Below, in pieces: positions 28,704 to 37,037 of a stretch of DNA of 64,000 nucleotides. Source of the stretch: Pseudomonas japonica. Lineage in GTDB: Bacteria; Pseudomonadota; Gammaproteobacteria; Pseudomonadales; Pseudomonadaceae. The stretch covers positions 310,001-374,000 of the forward strand of contig NZ_JAAMQU010000004.1 of assembly GCF_013522925.1 (NCBI RefSeq), written 5' to 3'. How positions within the stretch are numbered: position 1 is the first letter of the stretch; each line of letters starts with the position of its first letter. The translations under genes were made by a program, and so were the position numbers. Under the pieces are notes generated by a model. That model was not told the DNA's origin. It was given only the letters and a program-made list of their open reading frames with translations, and did not search any database.

Positions 28704-31259
28704 ATGGCCTCATTTTACGATGTGAAGGATTACGGCGCGCTCGGCGACGGCGTGACTGACGATACGCAAGCCATCCAGGCGGCAATTGACGCTGCAGCCG
28801 CGGCCGGAGGCGGCACGGTGAGCGTTACCGCAGGTACCTATCGGGTTAGCGCCAGCGATGACGCGCAAGGTGGCTGCCTGTTACTGGGCGATAACGTCTC
28901 CCTGGTGGGCGTGGGCATGGGCAAGACGATTATCAAGCTCGCACAAGGCGAAGGGGATGTAGCCGGCATGCTACGGGGGGGTGGCGACCATGTGAGTGTC
29001 AGCGGGCTGACCCTCAACGGTCTGGGCGACGAGGCCTTCGGCGCTGTCGACTGCTGGGTAAGCGGAGACAGCAGTGATGTGCAGCTAAAGGATGTAGAAG
29101 CCACCTGGAGCCGCGGCTATGGGTTCGACCTGCGCAACGCCGGCGGCCAGGTGACCATGCAAGGCTGCATAGCGGCGATAACCGGGGACGACGGCGTGAT
29201 TGCCGATGGCCTGGCACGCGCGGTTATCCAGGACACCATTTCTTATACTAACCAAGGGTCGGGGTTCAACCTGGGTGGCCCTGTCCAGCTGCTGGACAGC
29301 GAGGCCTACGACAATGCAGTCGCAGGTATCAATGTGGTCGAAGGGACCTCACCGGCAGGTTCCGGCAATGTGCGGGTAGACGGCGGCAGCGTGCACGGCA
29401 ACCACCAGAACGGTGTGGCCCTCACCGAGGTGGATGGCTTCGAGATCAACGGCCTCGAGATCTACGGGAACGTGAATTACGGCATTACGGTTCACGGCGG
29501 CTCCTTGGGCACCCTTTCTTATAACACCGTGCACGGCAACTCGCTGGAAGCCCCGGACGTTGAAATCAGAATCCAAAGCGGTGATATTTCTGCTCCCTCA
29601 TCTGACCCCGATTATGCTGTAAAGGTAAGAGACAACATCATCGTTGGTGAACAGCCCTACCATAGCGGTCTATACGCGTCTGGCAGCGGCTATATCCAGG
29701 TGTTCGATAACGTTGCCAGTGGTGATGACTTCTTTGGCGACATTGTCGGGGTGGATGAGCCCTACGGGCGGGCCCGGGGGAACACGGAATTCGTGCATAT
29801 TCGGGGAACGTCCCAAGGCGATGTGCTCAATGGTGACCTCACCCGCGATATCTTGCAGGGGAACGCAGGCGCTGATCGCCTGCTGGGTGCCGGCAATGAC
29901 GACGTGCTGGTGGGGGGCGCCGGGGCGGATCAACTCAGCGGCGGTGCCGGTAGCGATGTGTTCCGCTTTACCGCGCTCAACGACAGCTACCGGACCGCTA
30001 CCCAAAGCCACGCCGACCGGGTACTTGACTTCGACCTTCGCGCCGATCGCCTGGATTTGACCGCGCTGGGGTATAGCCATGTCGGGAACGGACACGGCGA
30101 CTCGGTGGGTATCACCTATGACGCAGTCAAGGACGTCACCTACCTTAAAAACCTTGATCCGGACGCCCAAGGCGACCGCTTCGAGCTAGCGCTCGCTGGC
30201 GACTACCGGGCGTTGACCGATGCCCACCTGCAAGCCCTGTTCATCGGTACGGCGGGCAGCGATACCTTGAAGGGTACGGTCGATGCTGAAACCCTCCATG
30301 GGTTTGCAGGGCGTGATCATCTCCAGGGCGACCGTGGAGATGATCTTCTTTACGGTGACGCCGGGGGTGATCAGCTTGAGGGCGGCAAAGGCGCGGACAC
30401 CTTTGTCTATCGCAGCGTGAGTGACAGCCTGCGCAGTGCCAGCGTAAGCGACGACCCAGGGCGCGACACCCTGATGGATTTTGATGGCGCGGTCGGTGAC
30501 CTTATCGACGTCTCTGCGCTGGGGTTTACCGGGCTTGGTGATGGGCACAATGGCACCTTGAAGTTGAGCATCAATGACGCAGGAACACGGTCGATTCTCA
30601 AATCTCTGGATACGGACGCCAGAGGCAATCACTTCGAGCTTGCTATAGGCGGCGACGCCTTGGCGGAGCTCGGCGCAGCCAACATAGTGTTTGCCCAGGC
30701 GCCCGTGGGCCAGGTCACCAGCAGCGCGCCCAACGAAGCCCTGCAACTTACAGGAACCAGCGCGGCAGATGTGATCAAAGGGCTCTCGGGTGATGACACG
30801 CTAAAAGGGGCCGCCGGCAATGATCGGCTGACGGGCGGTGTGGGGGATGACCTGTTGATTGGCGGCACGGGCGCTGACCGGCTTGTCGGAAGCTCCGGCG
30901 CGGACACTTTTCGCTTTGCGAGCGTCACCGATAGCTACCGTTCAGGGAGCCAGGTGTCCGTGGACACCGTCACCGACTTTTCAGCCTCTCGGGATGTGAT
31001 TGACCTGTCTCGCCTGGGATTCTCCGGGCTGGGCAATGGTCATGCCGACACCCTGCGGTTGAGTTATGAGCAATCCACCAACCAGACCTTCCTGACCGAC
31101 CTTGACGGCGACGCGCAGGGGCGGCACTTCCAGATTCGTTTCTCCGCAAACCAGACCGATGCCCTGAACAGCGACAGTATCCTCTTCACCGATGGCGGCA
31201 CTGCCGAGCCGCTCCAGTTGCTAGGTGACAGTGCCATGCCGCCCGCAGCTGTGGCCTAG
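28704..31259 (+). CDS. AlgE-type secreted beta-helix/RTX protein 2 (A-R-R-R)
   Basis: 851 residues from ATG 28704 (MASFYDVKDYGALGDGVTDD). A-module about 1-364 with the pectate-lyase-like start TQAIQAAIDAAAAAGGGTV; R-modules about 365-510, 510-665 and 680-840 (LGAGNDDVLVGGAGADQLSGG, FRFTALNDSYRTATQS; YGDAGGDQLEGGKGADTF; LKGAAGNDRLTGGVGDDLL). Relative to AlgE4 the active-site strand reads GYGFDLRN near residue 139: Tyr and Asp are kept, but PH is replaced by LR. The SGKVDGW lysine is Ala (GAVDCW) and the NDRHGF arginine is gone (QGSGF). The C-terminus PLQLLGDSAM resembles that of protein 3. Export is probably type I; no transporter is in the window. Convergent with protein 3. Confidence 0.85.
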   Translation: MASFYDVKDYGALGDGVTDDTQAIQAAIDAAAAAGGGTVSVTAGTYRVSASDDAQGGCLLLGDNVSLVGVGMGKTIIKLAQGEGDVAGMLRGGGDHVSVSGLTLNGLGDEAFGAVDCWVSGDSSDVQLKDVEATWSRGYGFDLRNAGGQVTMQGCIAAITGDDGVIADGLARAVIQDTISYTNQGSGFNLGGPVQLLDSEAYDNAVAGINVVEGTSPAGSGNVRVDGGSVHGNHQNGVALTEVDGFEINGLEIYGNVNYGITVHGGSLGTLSYNTVHGNSLEAPDVEIRIQSGDISAPSSDPDYAVKVRDNIIVGEQPYHSGLYASGSGYIQVFDNVASGDDFFGDIVGVDEPYGRARGNTEFVHIRGTSQGDVLNGDLTRDILQGNAGADRLLGAGNDDVLVGGAGADQLSGGAGSDVFRFTALNDSYRTATQSHADRVLDFDLRADRLDLTALGYSHVGNGHGDSVGITYDAVKDVTYLKNLDPDAQGDRFELALAGDYRALTDAHLQALFIGTAGSDTLKGTVDAETLHGFAGRDHLQGDRGDDLLYGDAGGDQLEGGKGADTFVYRSVSDSLRSASVSDDPGRDTLMDFDGAVGDLIDVSALGFTGLGDGHNGTLKLSINDAGTRSILKSLDTDARGNHFELAIGGDALAELGAANIVFAQAPVGQVTSSAPNEALQLTGTSAADVIKGLSGDDTLKGAAGNDRLTGGVGDDLLIGGTGADRLVGSSGADTFRFASVTDSYRSGSQVSVDTVTDFSASRDVIDLSRLGFSGLGNGHADTLRLSYEQSTNQTFLTDLDGDAQGRHFQIRFSANQTDALNSDSILFTDGGTAEPLQLLGDSAMPPAAVA

Positions 31260-31295
31260 GAAAAAGCCGGACTCCACCTAATAGCCGTCCGGGCA

Positions 31296-31338
31296 GGGCG
31301 ACAGGGAAGGCCATACAGGCTTGTCACCCCTGTCGCCC
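31296..31338. terminator. Long inverted repeat between convergent AlgE-like genes 2 and 3
   Basis: GGGCGACAGGG (31296-31306) and CCCTGTCGCCC (31328-31338) pair perfectly over 11 bp around a 21-base loop, 10 bases past the stop of protein 3 and 37 past that of protein 2. It probably ends both transcripts although T-runs are lacking. Confidence 0.6.
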
Positions 31339-31347
31339 GAAGCTGCG

Positions 31348-33486
31348 TTACACCACGGCCTCTGCTTGCGCTGCACTGCCCAGTAGCGTTAGCGGCATCT
31401 CCGGTTCTGGTGGAGCCAACAGTCCATCAGGCAGGGGCTGGCTGTCATAGCCGTCAGGGTGGGCAAAGATGATCGCTGTATCGGAGCGTAAAGACTCGAT
31501 GTTGAGGTTGTTGAAGCTGATTTCGAAATGGCGCCCTAATGCGTCGGTTTCCATAGATCTAAGTACCATTCCCACGGGGACAGGGTCCCACTCGAACAGC
31601 AGGGTACCGTTATAGCCATTGCCCAGCCCGGTAAAGCCCAGGGCACTGACGTCAATGCTGTCATTCCCCTTGAGGTCGAAGTCGAGGATAACGTCCCGGT
31701 GTATCAAGACGTCGTTATCGCCGCGCCAGCTGTCAGTCAGGGCTTTATACACAAAGGTGTCGCTCTCCTTGCCGCCGGTTAGCCGGTCTGCGCCCTCGCC
31801 GCCGATGAGCCGGTCTTCGCCGTGGTAGCCCACAAGCGTGTCGGCGCCGTTGCCCCCGATCAGCGTTTCTGCCGAGTTGCTACCTTCCAACAGGTTGGCG
31901 GCCGCGTCGCCCTTCACCAGTGAGCGAAAGTCGTCAGAGTTCAGTGCTGTGCTGCCGGTGAAGTCGCCGTGCAGCGCCAGCTCGAAGCGATTGCCATGGC
32001 TATCGGCGTCAAAGCTTTTCAGGTAGGTCAGGTCGTGGGCTTTGTTGTACACGGCCTTGAGGCTGCTGCCGTGGCCGTCCCCTATGCCGGTGAAGCCGAC
32101 TTCGGTAAGGTCGAGCCAGTCATCAGGGTTGAAATCCCCGATCACATCAGCATGGGACGTGGTTGCCGTACGGTAGCTGTCGGTCAGGGCACTAAATCGG
32201 AACGTGTCGCCGTGCTGGTACTCACTAAGCCCGCCCAAGAGGTAATCGCGGCCAGCGCCACCGACCAGAATGTCGTTATTGTCCCCGCTGTCCAGGCGGT
32301 CGTTGCCCGTACCTCCTACCAGCAGGTCTTGCGCGAGCGTGCCTGTCAGTTTGTCAGCTGCTGCCGTGCCGAAACGGTGAATGAATGCCTGGTTATCGGT
32401 CACTGTGCTATGGATGCCCCCCTGCTGCGTGGGGTATTCAACCTCACTTATCACATTGTCCGTAATGCGGTTGTTGTCACCCGCGTCATAGCCTTCAGCA
32501 ATGCCAAGGTTGGAATTCGTCCAGAAGCCGCCCGTAACGACATTACCGTATACGTCGATATATTCCGCGCGCAGCGCCGGCATGGAAGCAACACCGGTGA
32601 GCAGGATTTCTGCGCCAGTGACCTCGCCGTTGTTCTCGTGGACGTTGCTGAAGCTGATTTCGCCATGCTTGCTGTCGTCGCTGTGCACCCCGTTGACATC
32701 GTTACCGTGGGCGTCGATACCGGTCACTCGGTAGCCATCCACAGTGTCGATATGCACGCCTGAATCGCCGTTCTCCCAAAAGGCGCCGCCGCTGACCAGG
32801 ATATTGCCCACCTGGTCATCCTTAACGGTGTCGGTGGCCCTGCCTTCCACCAGGTGGATGCCATCGCCGCCGTTTCCATAGCCGTCGCTGTCAAGCACGC
32901 GCAGGGTACCGCCCAGCTGGTAGCCGTCGCCTACGTTGTTGTAGGAAACGTTGTGCTCGAACACGCTAGTGCGCAGGCCATTGGCTATGACTCCGTCCTT
33001 CATGTTGTCATGAGCGCTGCTGTTTCGCAGCGTTACGGTGCTGCCCCCGCTGCGCAGGTCGAAGCCGTAGCCACTGGCGTTGTGCACCTCTACGTCATCG
33101 AGCAGCAGATTGCTGACCGTGCCGCTGACCACACCGTCCACGGCGCCTGAATCGGCCGCCGTGCTGTTGCCATCAATACTCAAGTGGCTGGCCTGCACAC
33201 CTTTACCCTCGGCCCGCAGGATGCCGGCCGCCGTAGTAACGCCGCTCGCCAGTTTGAGTATCGTGCCTTCAGTGCTCAGCCCTTCCAGTGCCACCCCGCT
33301 TTTGAGCAGCAGGCAGCCTCCGTCGGCCGCGTCGTTCGGGCTGAGCCGAAAGGTCCCTGCACCTATCGTTACTTGCCCGCCACCCGCTGCCGCCGCGGCA
33401 TTGATCGCCGCCTGGATCGCCTGGGTGTCATCGGTGACGCCATCGCCCTTGGCGCCGTAGTCTTTCACATTGAATTGTGTCGCCAT
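31348..33486 (-). CDS. AlgE-type secreted beta-helix/RTX protein 3 (A-R-R)
   Basis: 712 residues from ATG 33486 (MATQFNVKDYGAKGDGVTDD), with GGGAGA upstream. A-module about 1-370; the stretch TLRNSSAHDNMKDGVIANGL closely follows AlgE A-modules. Two R-modules follow (GGTGNDRLDSGDNNDILVGG, FRFSALTDSYRTATTSHADV; IGGNGADTLVGYHGEDRLIGG, FVYKALTDSWRGDNDV). The active-site strand reads GYGFDLRS near residue 139: Tyr and Asp kept, PH changed to LR; the SGK lysine is Ala (SGAVDG) and the downstream Arg is lost (NNVGDGY). C-terminus MPLTLLGSAAQAEAVV. Probably calcium-bound, secreted and able to recognise a uronate polymer but not a standard epimerase. Confidence 0.85.
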   Translation of the reverse strand: MATQFNVKDYGAKGDGVTDDTQAIQAAINAAAAAGGGQVTIGAGTFRLSPNDAADGGCLLLKSGVALEGLSTEGTILKLASGVTTAAGILRAEGKGVQASHLSIDGNSTAADSGAVDGVVSGTVSNLLLDDVEVHNASGYGFDLRSGGSTVTLRNSSAHDNMKDGVIANGLRTSVFEHNVSYNNVGDGYQLGGTLRVLDSDGYGNGGDGIHLVEGRATDTVKDDQVGNILVSGGAFWENGDSGVHIDTVDGYRVTGIDAHGNDVNGVHSDDSKHGEISFSNVHENNGEVTGAEILLTGVASMPALRAEYIDVYGNVVTGGFWTNSNLGIAEGYDAGDNNRITDNVISEVEYPTQQGGIHSTVTDNQAFIHRFGTAAADKLTGTLAQDLLVGGTGNDRLDSGDNNDILVGGAGRDYLLGGLSEYQHGDTFRFSALTDSYRTATTSHADVIGDFNPDDWLDLTEVGFTGIGDGHGSSLKAVYNKAHDLTYLKSFDADSHGNRFELALHGDFTGSTALNSDDFRSLVKGDAAANLLEGSNSAETLIGGNGADTLVGYHGEDRLIGGEGADRLTGGKESDTFVYKALTDSWRGDNDVLIHRDVILDFDLKGNDSIDVSALGFTGLGNGYNGTLLFEWDPVPVGMVLRSMETDALGRHFEISFNNLNIESLRSDTAIIFAHPDGYDSQPLPDGLLAPPEPEMPLTLLGSAAQAEAVV

Positions 33487-33628
33487 TAGCGTTCTCCCTG
33501 CCGCGACACGTTCGCAGTGAATGGAGAAAACAGGAAAACGCAGCGCGGGCTCTGAGCCTAGTTGATTGCTGGGGTAATACGGTAGGCAGTGGACGTGAAG
33601 TTGCCGGGCTAGCTAAGGGCATCGCCTC

Positions 33629-33864
33629 ACCGTCACCGACTTTTCAGCCTCCCGGGATGGGATTGACCTGTCCCGCTTGGGGTTCACCGGGCTGGACGAT
33701 CGCCATGCCGACACCCTGCGGGCACCTATATCAAGGACTTCACCACCACCAGCAGCGGCCAACGCTTCGAGATCGTCCTGAGTGGGGACCATGGCGACGA
33801 CTTGGGCGCGGACCAGTTCATGTTCGCCGATACCAGCCCTGAGCTGCAGTTGCTGGGGGCATAG
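33629..33864 (+). pseudogene. Remnant of an AlgE-type R-module C-terminus
   Basis: Plus-strand fragment. It first reads TVTDFSASRDGIDLSRLGFT then GLDDRHADTLR, which matches the last R-module of protein 2 (TVTDFSASRDVIDLSRLGFS). After a deletion at about 33721 it continues in another frame as TYIKDFTTTSSGQRFEIVLS, then GADQFMFADTSPELQLLGA and a stop at 33862-33864. The ending LQLLG is shared with protein 2. Upstream the homology stops at about 33629. It is the stub of a fourth member of this family and cannot make a functional protein. Confidence 0.85.
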
Positions 33865-33985
33865 GGCCCTTTGCCCATTCTGGGGCGTTTGCGTCGAGCG
33901 AGCACCTAGTTTTGAAAGATGTCTGCGTTTTTACAAAGTATGTGAGCTGGCCGCTTCTGAGCAATCTCGGCAATTACTCGACGAC

Positions 33986-34006
33986 GGCTATGGGTCGATA
34001 GCAGCC
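33986..34006 (+). repeat. Dispersed hairpin repeat copy
   Basis: GGCTATGGGTCGATAGCAGC plus C; GGCTAT pairs with ATAGC-GCC across GGGTCG. Third good copy of the repeat, between the R-module stub and the TetR gene. Confidence 0.6.
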
Positions 34007-34007
34007 C

Positions 34008-34571
34008 TTATGCTGGCAGTGGTCCGTATGCACGATAGGTGTCTATCAGTGTGTCAAATAGCGAAATGTCCGATCGGCTTCTGGCAATAAGCTGAGCACC
34101 CGCCACAGCCGAAAAAATCGCACGGGCCCGCTTCTCACTGTCTTGTGGCTCGCATACGTTCGCGGCTTCCAGAAGCTTGCTCAGCCAAGCCACATTCACC
34201 TCGGCAAACGTCTGAATTTCCTGAGTCATCTCTGCCGGCAAATTGTCGGTTTCAGCGCCCACAAAGCTGCCCAGACAGAGACGGTTATCGGCCTCCAAAG
34301 AGCGACGGAAAATCTCGGGGAAACGACGCAGTGCATCGAGAGCGTCTGGCGTTTCCTGCGAGATCACTTCGAGTGCCGCAGCGCCGTCTTCCCAATACCG
34401 CCTGGCGACAGCAACGCCAAGATCAGCCTTGCTCGGGAAGTGGTAATAAATACTCGCAGGCTTGATTCCAACCGCAGTGGCCAGATCGCGGAAGTTCAAG
34501 CCGTTGTAGCCTTGGGACTGGGCGATATTTCTCGCCGCCAGCAGAATGGCTTCCCGGGCGTTGATCGTCAT
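34008..34571 (-). CDS. TetR family repressor
   Basis: 187 residues. N-terminal helix-turn-helix FRDLATAVGIKPASIYYHFPSK (about 25-47) is textbook TetR; the C-terminal helical domain (LCLGSFVGAETDNLPAEMTQ) resembles the AcrR/NemR-like group with a possible sensing Cys. It lies 167 bases downstream of the GST gene on the same strand. Operator-like palindromes occur both before the GST gene (35471, 35530) and before this gene (34630), so it most likely represses both units. Confidence 0.9.
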   Translation of the reverse strand: MTINAREAILLAARNIAQSQGYNGLNFRDLATAVGIKPASIYYHFPSKADLGVAVARRYWEDGAAALEVISQETPDALDALRRFPEIFRRSLEADNRLCLGSFVGAETDNLPAEMTQEIQTFAEVNVAWLSKLLEAANVCEPQDSEKRARAIFSAVAGAQLIARSRSDISLFDTLIDTYRAYGPLPA

Positions 34572-34629
34572 TGCTTTGCCTTTGTTCTTTGGTCGAGTGA
34601 TCGGAAGATTGCCATGCTAGATCAAAAGC

Positions 34630-34647
34630 CTACCTTTTGTTAGGTAG
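34630..34647. promoter_or_regulatory. Putative TetR operator upstream of tetR gene
   Basis: CTACCT-TTTGTT-AGGTAG: 6-bp arms pair perfectly. On the minus strand it reads CTACCTAACAA..., identical over 11 bases to the start of the sites before the GST gene. Confidence 0.55.
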
Positions 34648-34738
34648 CCGTCCTGTGCATCTGTCACCGACCTGGAAATAGCTCCGCCGGGAACGCCATG
34701 CATTGCGGTCCCAGCGACTCCACGCACCCAGCACGAGA

Positions 34739-35440
34739 TCACTCAGACGGCGAATCCAGTTCCGGAATTCCGCTGTTCCGATCAGCATAGGCAGCCTGGA
34801 AGCTTGGGCGTTTCTGCCAGCGCTTCCAATAGGCGTCGATGAACTCGAAACGCTCATCCAGAGGGGTGGCGTTGACCGGGAACTTGGAGAATGCAATCGC
34901 AGTTGCCAGAGTGATGTCCGAGAAGGTCGGAGCATCGCCGCCCAACAACCATTCACGGCCATCGGACAGATGACGATTGACCAGTGCCGCATGGGCTAAC
35001 GCTTCCTTGCGACAGTGCTCGCCCCAGGCCTCATTCTTCGTCAGTTCAAGCTTGAAGCCCAACCCGGTGTGCAACACGTGAAACGCCGTCACTATCCGAT
35101 AAAGAATATGCACCCAGACCCGGTTATCCCACATGTTATCGAGCCCTTGCTCCAAGGCGGTCTCGCCCATGATCTTGCGGCCCGGATAGGACTGATCGAG
35201 ATAGCGAACGATAGCTGCCGTTTCGGAAATGAAACTTCCGTCTGCGAGTTCCAGCGTGGGCGTTTCACCCCATGGATTCATATTGAGATGACGCCACCCG
35301 CGCTGTTGCCCTCCGGGCGCCATGTCATAAATCGTTTCTTCGAACAGGTCCGCTATTCCCTTTTCGTGCATGAACAGACGCAGGCGTTGAGGGTTGGGGA
35401 AAGCCGATGGAGATGTGAAGAGATGCAGTTTAGCGGTCAT
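34739..35440 (-). CDS. Glutathione S-transferase family protein
   Basis: 233 residues. Thioredoxin-like N-terminal domain (KLHLFTSPSAFPNPQRLRLFM; NPWGETPTLELADGSFISETAAI with the cis-Pro and glutathione-binding ETxAI segment) and all-helical C-terminal domain (PTFSDITLATAIAFSKFP, the N-capping box STD-like). Catalyses glutathione conjugation or reduction of unknown electrophiles in the cytosol. The N-terminal Ser in TSPSAFPNP may be catalytic. Its promoter carries two palindromic operators, and tetR lies downstream, suggesting induction by a xenobiotic or reactive electrophile. Confidence 0.9.
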   Translation of the reverse strand: MTAKLHLFTSPSAFPNPQRLRLFMHEKGIADLFEETIYDMAPGGQQRGWRHLNMNPWGETPTLELADGSFISETAAIVRYLDQSYPGRKIMGETALEQGLDNMWDNRVWVHILYRIVTAFHVLHTGLGFKLELTKNEAWGEHCRKEALAHAALVNRHLSDGREWLLGGDAPTFSDITLATAIAFSKFPVNATPLDERFEFIDAYWKRWQKRPSFQAAYADRNSGIPELDSPSE

Positions 35441-35470
35441 GGTCAGCTCCAGAAGGAAGAGAAAAATCTA

Positions 35471-35486
35471 CCTAACAATCGTTAGG
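35471..35486. promoter_or_regulatory. Putative TetR operator 1 of the GST promoter
   Basis: CCTAACAATCGTTAGG, a perfect 6+6 dyad with 4-base centre, 30 bases upstream of the GST start. Confidence 0.65.
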
Positions 35487-35529
35487 TGAACTGAATCTAT
35501 TCCTCCTTTCCCCTGAAGTCAACTACCTA

Positions 35530-35545
35530 CCTAACGATTGTTAGG
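35530..35545. promoter_or_regulatory. Putative TetR operator 2 of the GST promoter
   Basis: CCTAACGATTGTTAGG, the same dyad with the central four bases complementary to site 1. The two centres are 59 bases apart, with the promoter presumably between or over them. Confidence 0.65.
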
Positions 35546-35700
35546 GCTTGCTGATCCAAGCGAGCATGACCACGAGCTCGCGGGAAGAGTGGCGGCGAGG
35601 TCTGACGACAGAAGCGTTCCATAGCCCACCTCTGGCTTGCGCCGTGTCGTGAAGTGGATTGGGTATAGTTGCACGCGCTGTGGCATCCCGATGCAGCCCC

Positions 35701-36342
35701 CTACCACTGCAGCACCCTTCGCCCGAGTACACTTCCGGCCACTAGCGGTAGCAGCATCCCGAGCACATACCACACCCCCCAGAATGGCACCGCCATCTCA
35801 GGGCAGTGCAAGGTATAGGCGAGCGTGCCGGTCGCTCCGGCGAGCAAACCGCCGCCTGCGCCCGCTTGGCGCGGGCGGGTAGGCGCCAGGCCCCGCAGGG
35901 CCCAGAACACGCTGATAAATGCCGGAACGGCCAGCAACGCAATGTTCAGCGGGCAGGTGCGCCAGGTATGCCCCAATATCAGTTCGGCGCGCGCTCCAAC
36001 GGGGGCCCAAGCCAATACCGCAAGGCTACCAAGCCATACCAGCGACACCGGAAGCGCCAGCGCCCACCAGATGGCGCCGCCGCGTACGCCGGGCCTTGCC
36101 AGCCGGCTGCACAGCCATAATGCCAGTATCGCCAAGCTGGCGGGCAGCGCGACCTTGGCCCAGAACAAGGGTAAGCGCATCACATCGCCAAGGTCGGCAC
36201 GTACGCCATAGAGAGCGGCCATCAATAGGAACGCGCCAAACAGGCCACTGCACAAGGCCACGGCGAAACGCCAGCTCAGGGCATGCTTTTCTACCGTTGT
36301 GTCGCCCGCAGCAAGCAAGGAAATCAGCTCATCGGTTTTCAT
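35701..36342 (-). CDS. nrsF: NrsF family (DUF1109) membrane anti-sigma factor
   Basis: 213 residues, six predicted membrane segments (FAVALCSGLFGAFLLMAALYG through YVLGMLLPLVAGSVLG). Conserved cysteines are seen in HTWRTCPLNI and LHCPEMAVPFWG; in Caulobacter NrsF such a Cys pair is tied to metal sensing and release of SigF. The start overlaps the sigF 3' end by 14 bases, so the two are co-translated. Its job here is to hold SigF at the membrane until metal stress, then let it switch on the bufferin operon facing it. Confidence 0.88.
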   Translation of the reverse strand: MKTDELISLLAAGDTTVEKHALSWRFAVALCSGLFGAFLLMAALYGVRADLGDVMRLPLFWAKVALPASLAILALWLCSRLARPGVRGGAIWWALALPVSLVWLGSLAVLAWAPVGARAELILGHTWRTCPLNIALLAVPAFISVFWALRGLAPTRPRQAGAGGGLLAGATGTLAYTLHCPEMAVPFWGVWYVLGMLLPLVAGSVLGRRVLQW

Positions 36343-36916
36343 TGCTTCGCTTACCTCGAATCATGGCCGCCAAGGCCTTGAGCCCGCGGTGGATGCCTAC
36401 TTTCACTGCCGAGCTGGACAGGCCAGTGAGACGGGCGGTTTGCGCTACCGACAGCCCTTCCAGTTTCACGTGGATGATCGGGAGCCGCTGGCGGTCGGGT
36501 AATGCCTGCAACAGTCGGCCGAGGTCGCGGCTGGCTTGGGCCGGCTCGTGTATTTCGCGGGCGAAGAGTTCGTCGTCTTCAGCCAGCGGTTGTTGCAGCG
36601 CCTCACGGTGGGCGAAGGCACGAAAATGGTCGGCCAGCTTGTAACACGCGATGGCGTGTACCCAGGCGGTCAACGGCTGATCGGCACGGTAAGTGTGGCG
36701 GGCGTTGTGCACAGCTAGCAGTACCTCCTGCAACAGGTCCTCGACCTCCCCTGGGCGTTGCATCAACCGCCGGTGCAAAAAGCTGCGCAAGTGCCTGCTC
36801 AGGTCGCTCAGGAATAGCGCATAAGCCGCACCGTCGCCTGCCATGCCACGCACCAGCAATATCCGCAGCTGTGCTTCGCGTGCGTTCAGCTGCTCCTGGC
36901 TGGTAGTTCGTTGCAT
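36329..36916 (-). CDS. sigF: ECF sigma factor SigF
   Basis: Up to 195 residues. Sigma region 2 (EVEDLLQEVLLAVHNARHTYRADQPLTAWVHAIACYKLADHFR) and region 4 (LPDRQRLPIIHVKLEGLSVAQTARLTGLSSSAVKVGIHRGL) are both complete. The pairing with NrsF identifies the SigF/ECF type known for response to heavy metals. The start is in question: the GTAACC-N16-CGAA promoter at 36932-36907 overlaps the ATG at 36916. If transcription begins there, translation must start further in, for example at the GTG near 36853 or the ATG near 36844, which still leaves region 2 whole. Confidence 0.9.
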   Translation of the reverse strand: MQRTTSQEQLNAREAQLRILLVRGMAGDGAAYALFLSDLSRHLRSFLHRRLMQRPGEVEDLLQEVLLAVHNARHTYRADQPLTAWVHAIACYKLADHFRAFAHREALQQPLAEDDELFAREIHEPAQASRDLGRLLQALPDRQRLPIIHVKLEGLSVAQTARLTGLSSSAVKVGIHRGLKALAAMIRGKRSNENR

Positions 36917-36932
36917 GGGCCGCCCTGGTTAC
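36907..36932 (-). promoter_or_regulatory. SigF-type promoter over the sigF start
   Basis: Minus strand GTAACC (36932-36927), 16 bases, CGAA (36910-36907), preceded by T and followed by CT, exactly as in the bufferin promoter. I recall GTAACC-N16-CGAA as the SigF consensus reported for Caulobacter crescentus. It indicates autoregulation. Confidence 0.7.
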
Positions 36933-37037
36933 ATCCAGTGGTTCTTATTGAAAACCGCACCGGTCACGAACACTAAACCGTGTTTGAACGTTAGAAGGCT
37001 GAGGCGCAAACCTCAAAAATAAAATCTGCCCAGGGCT

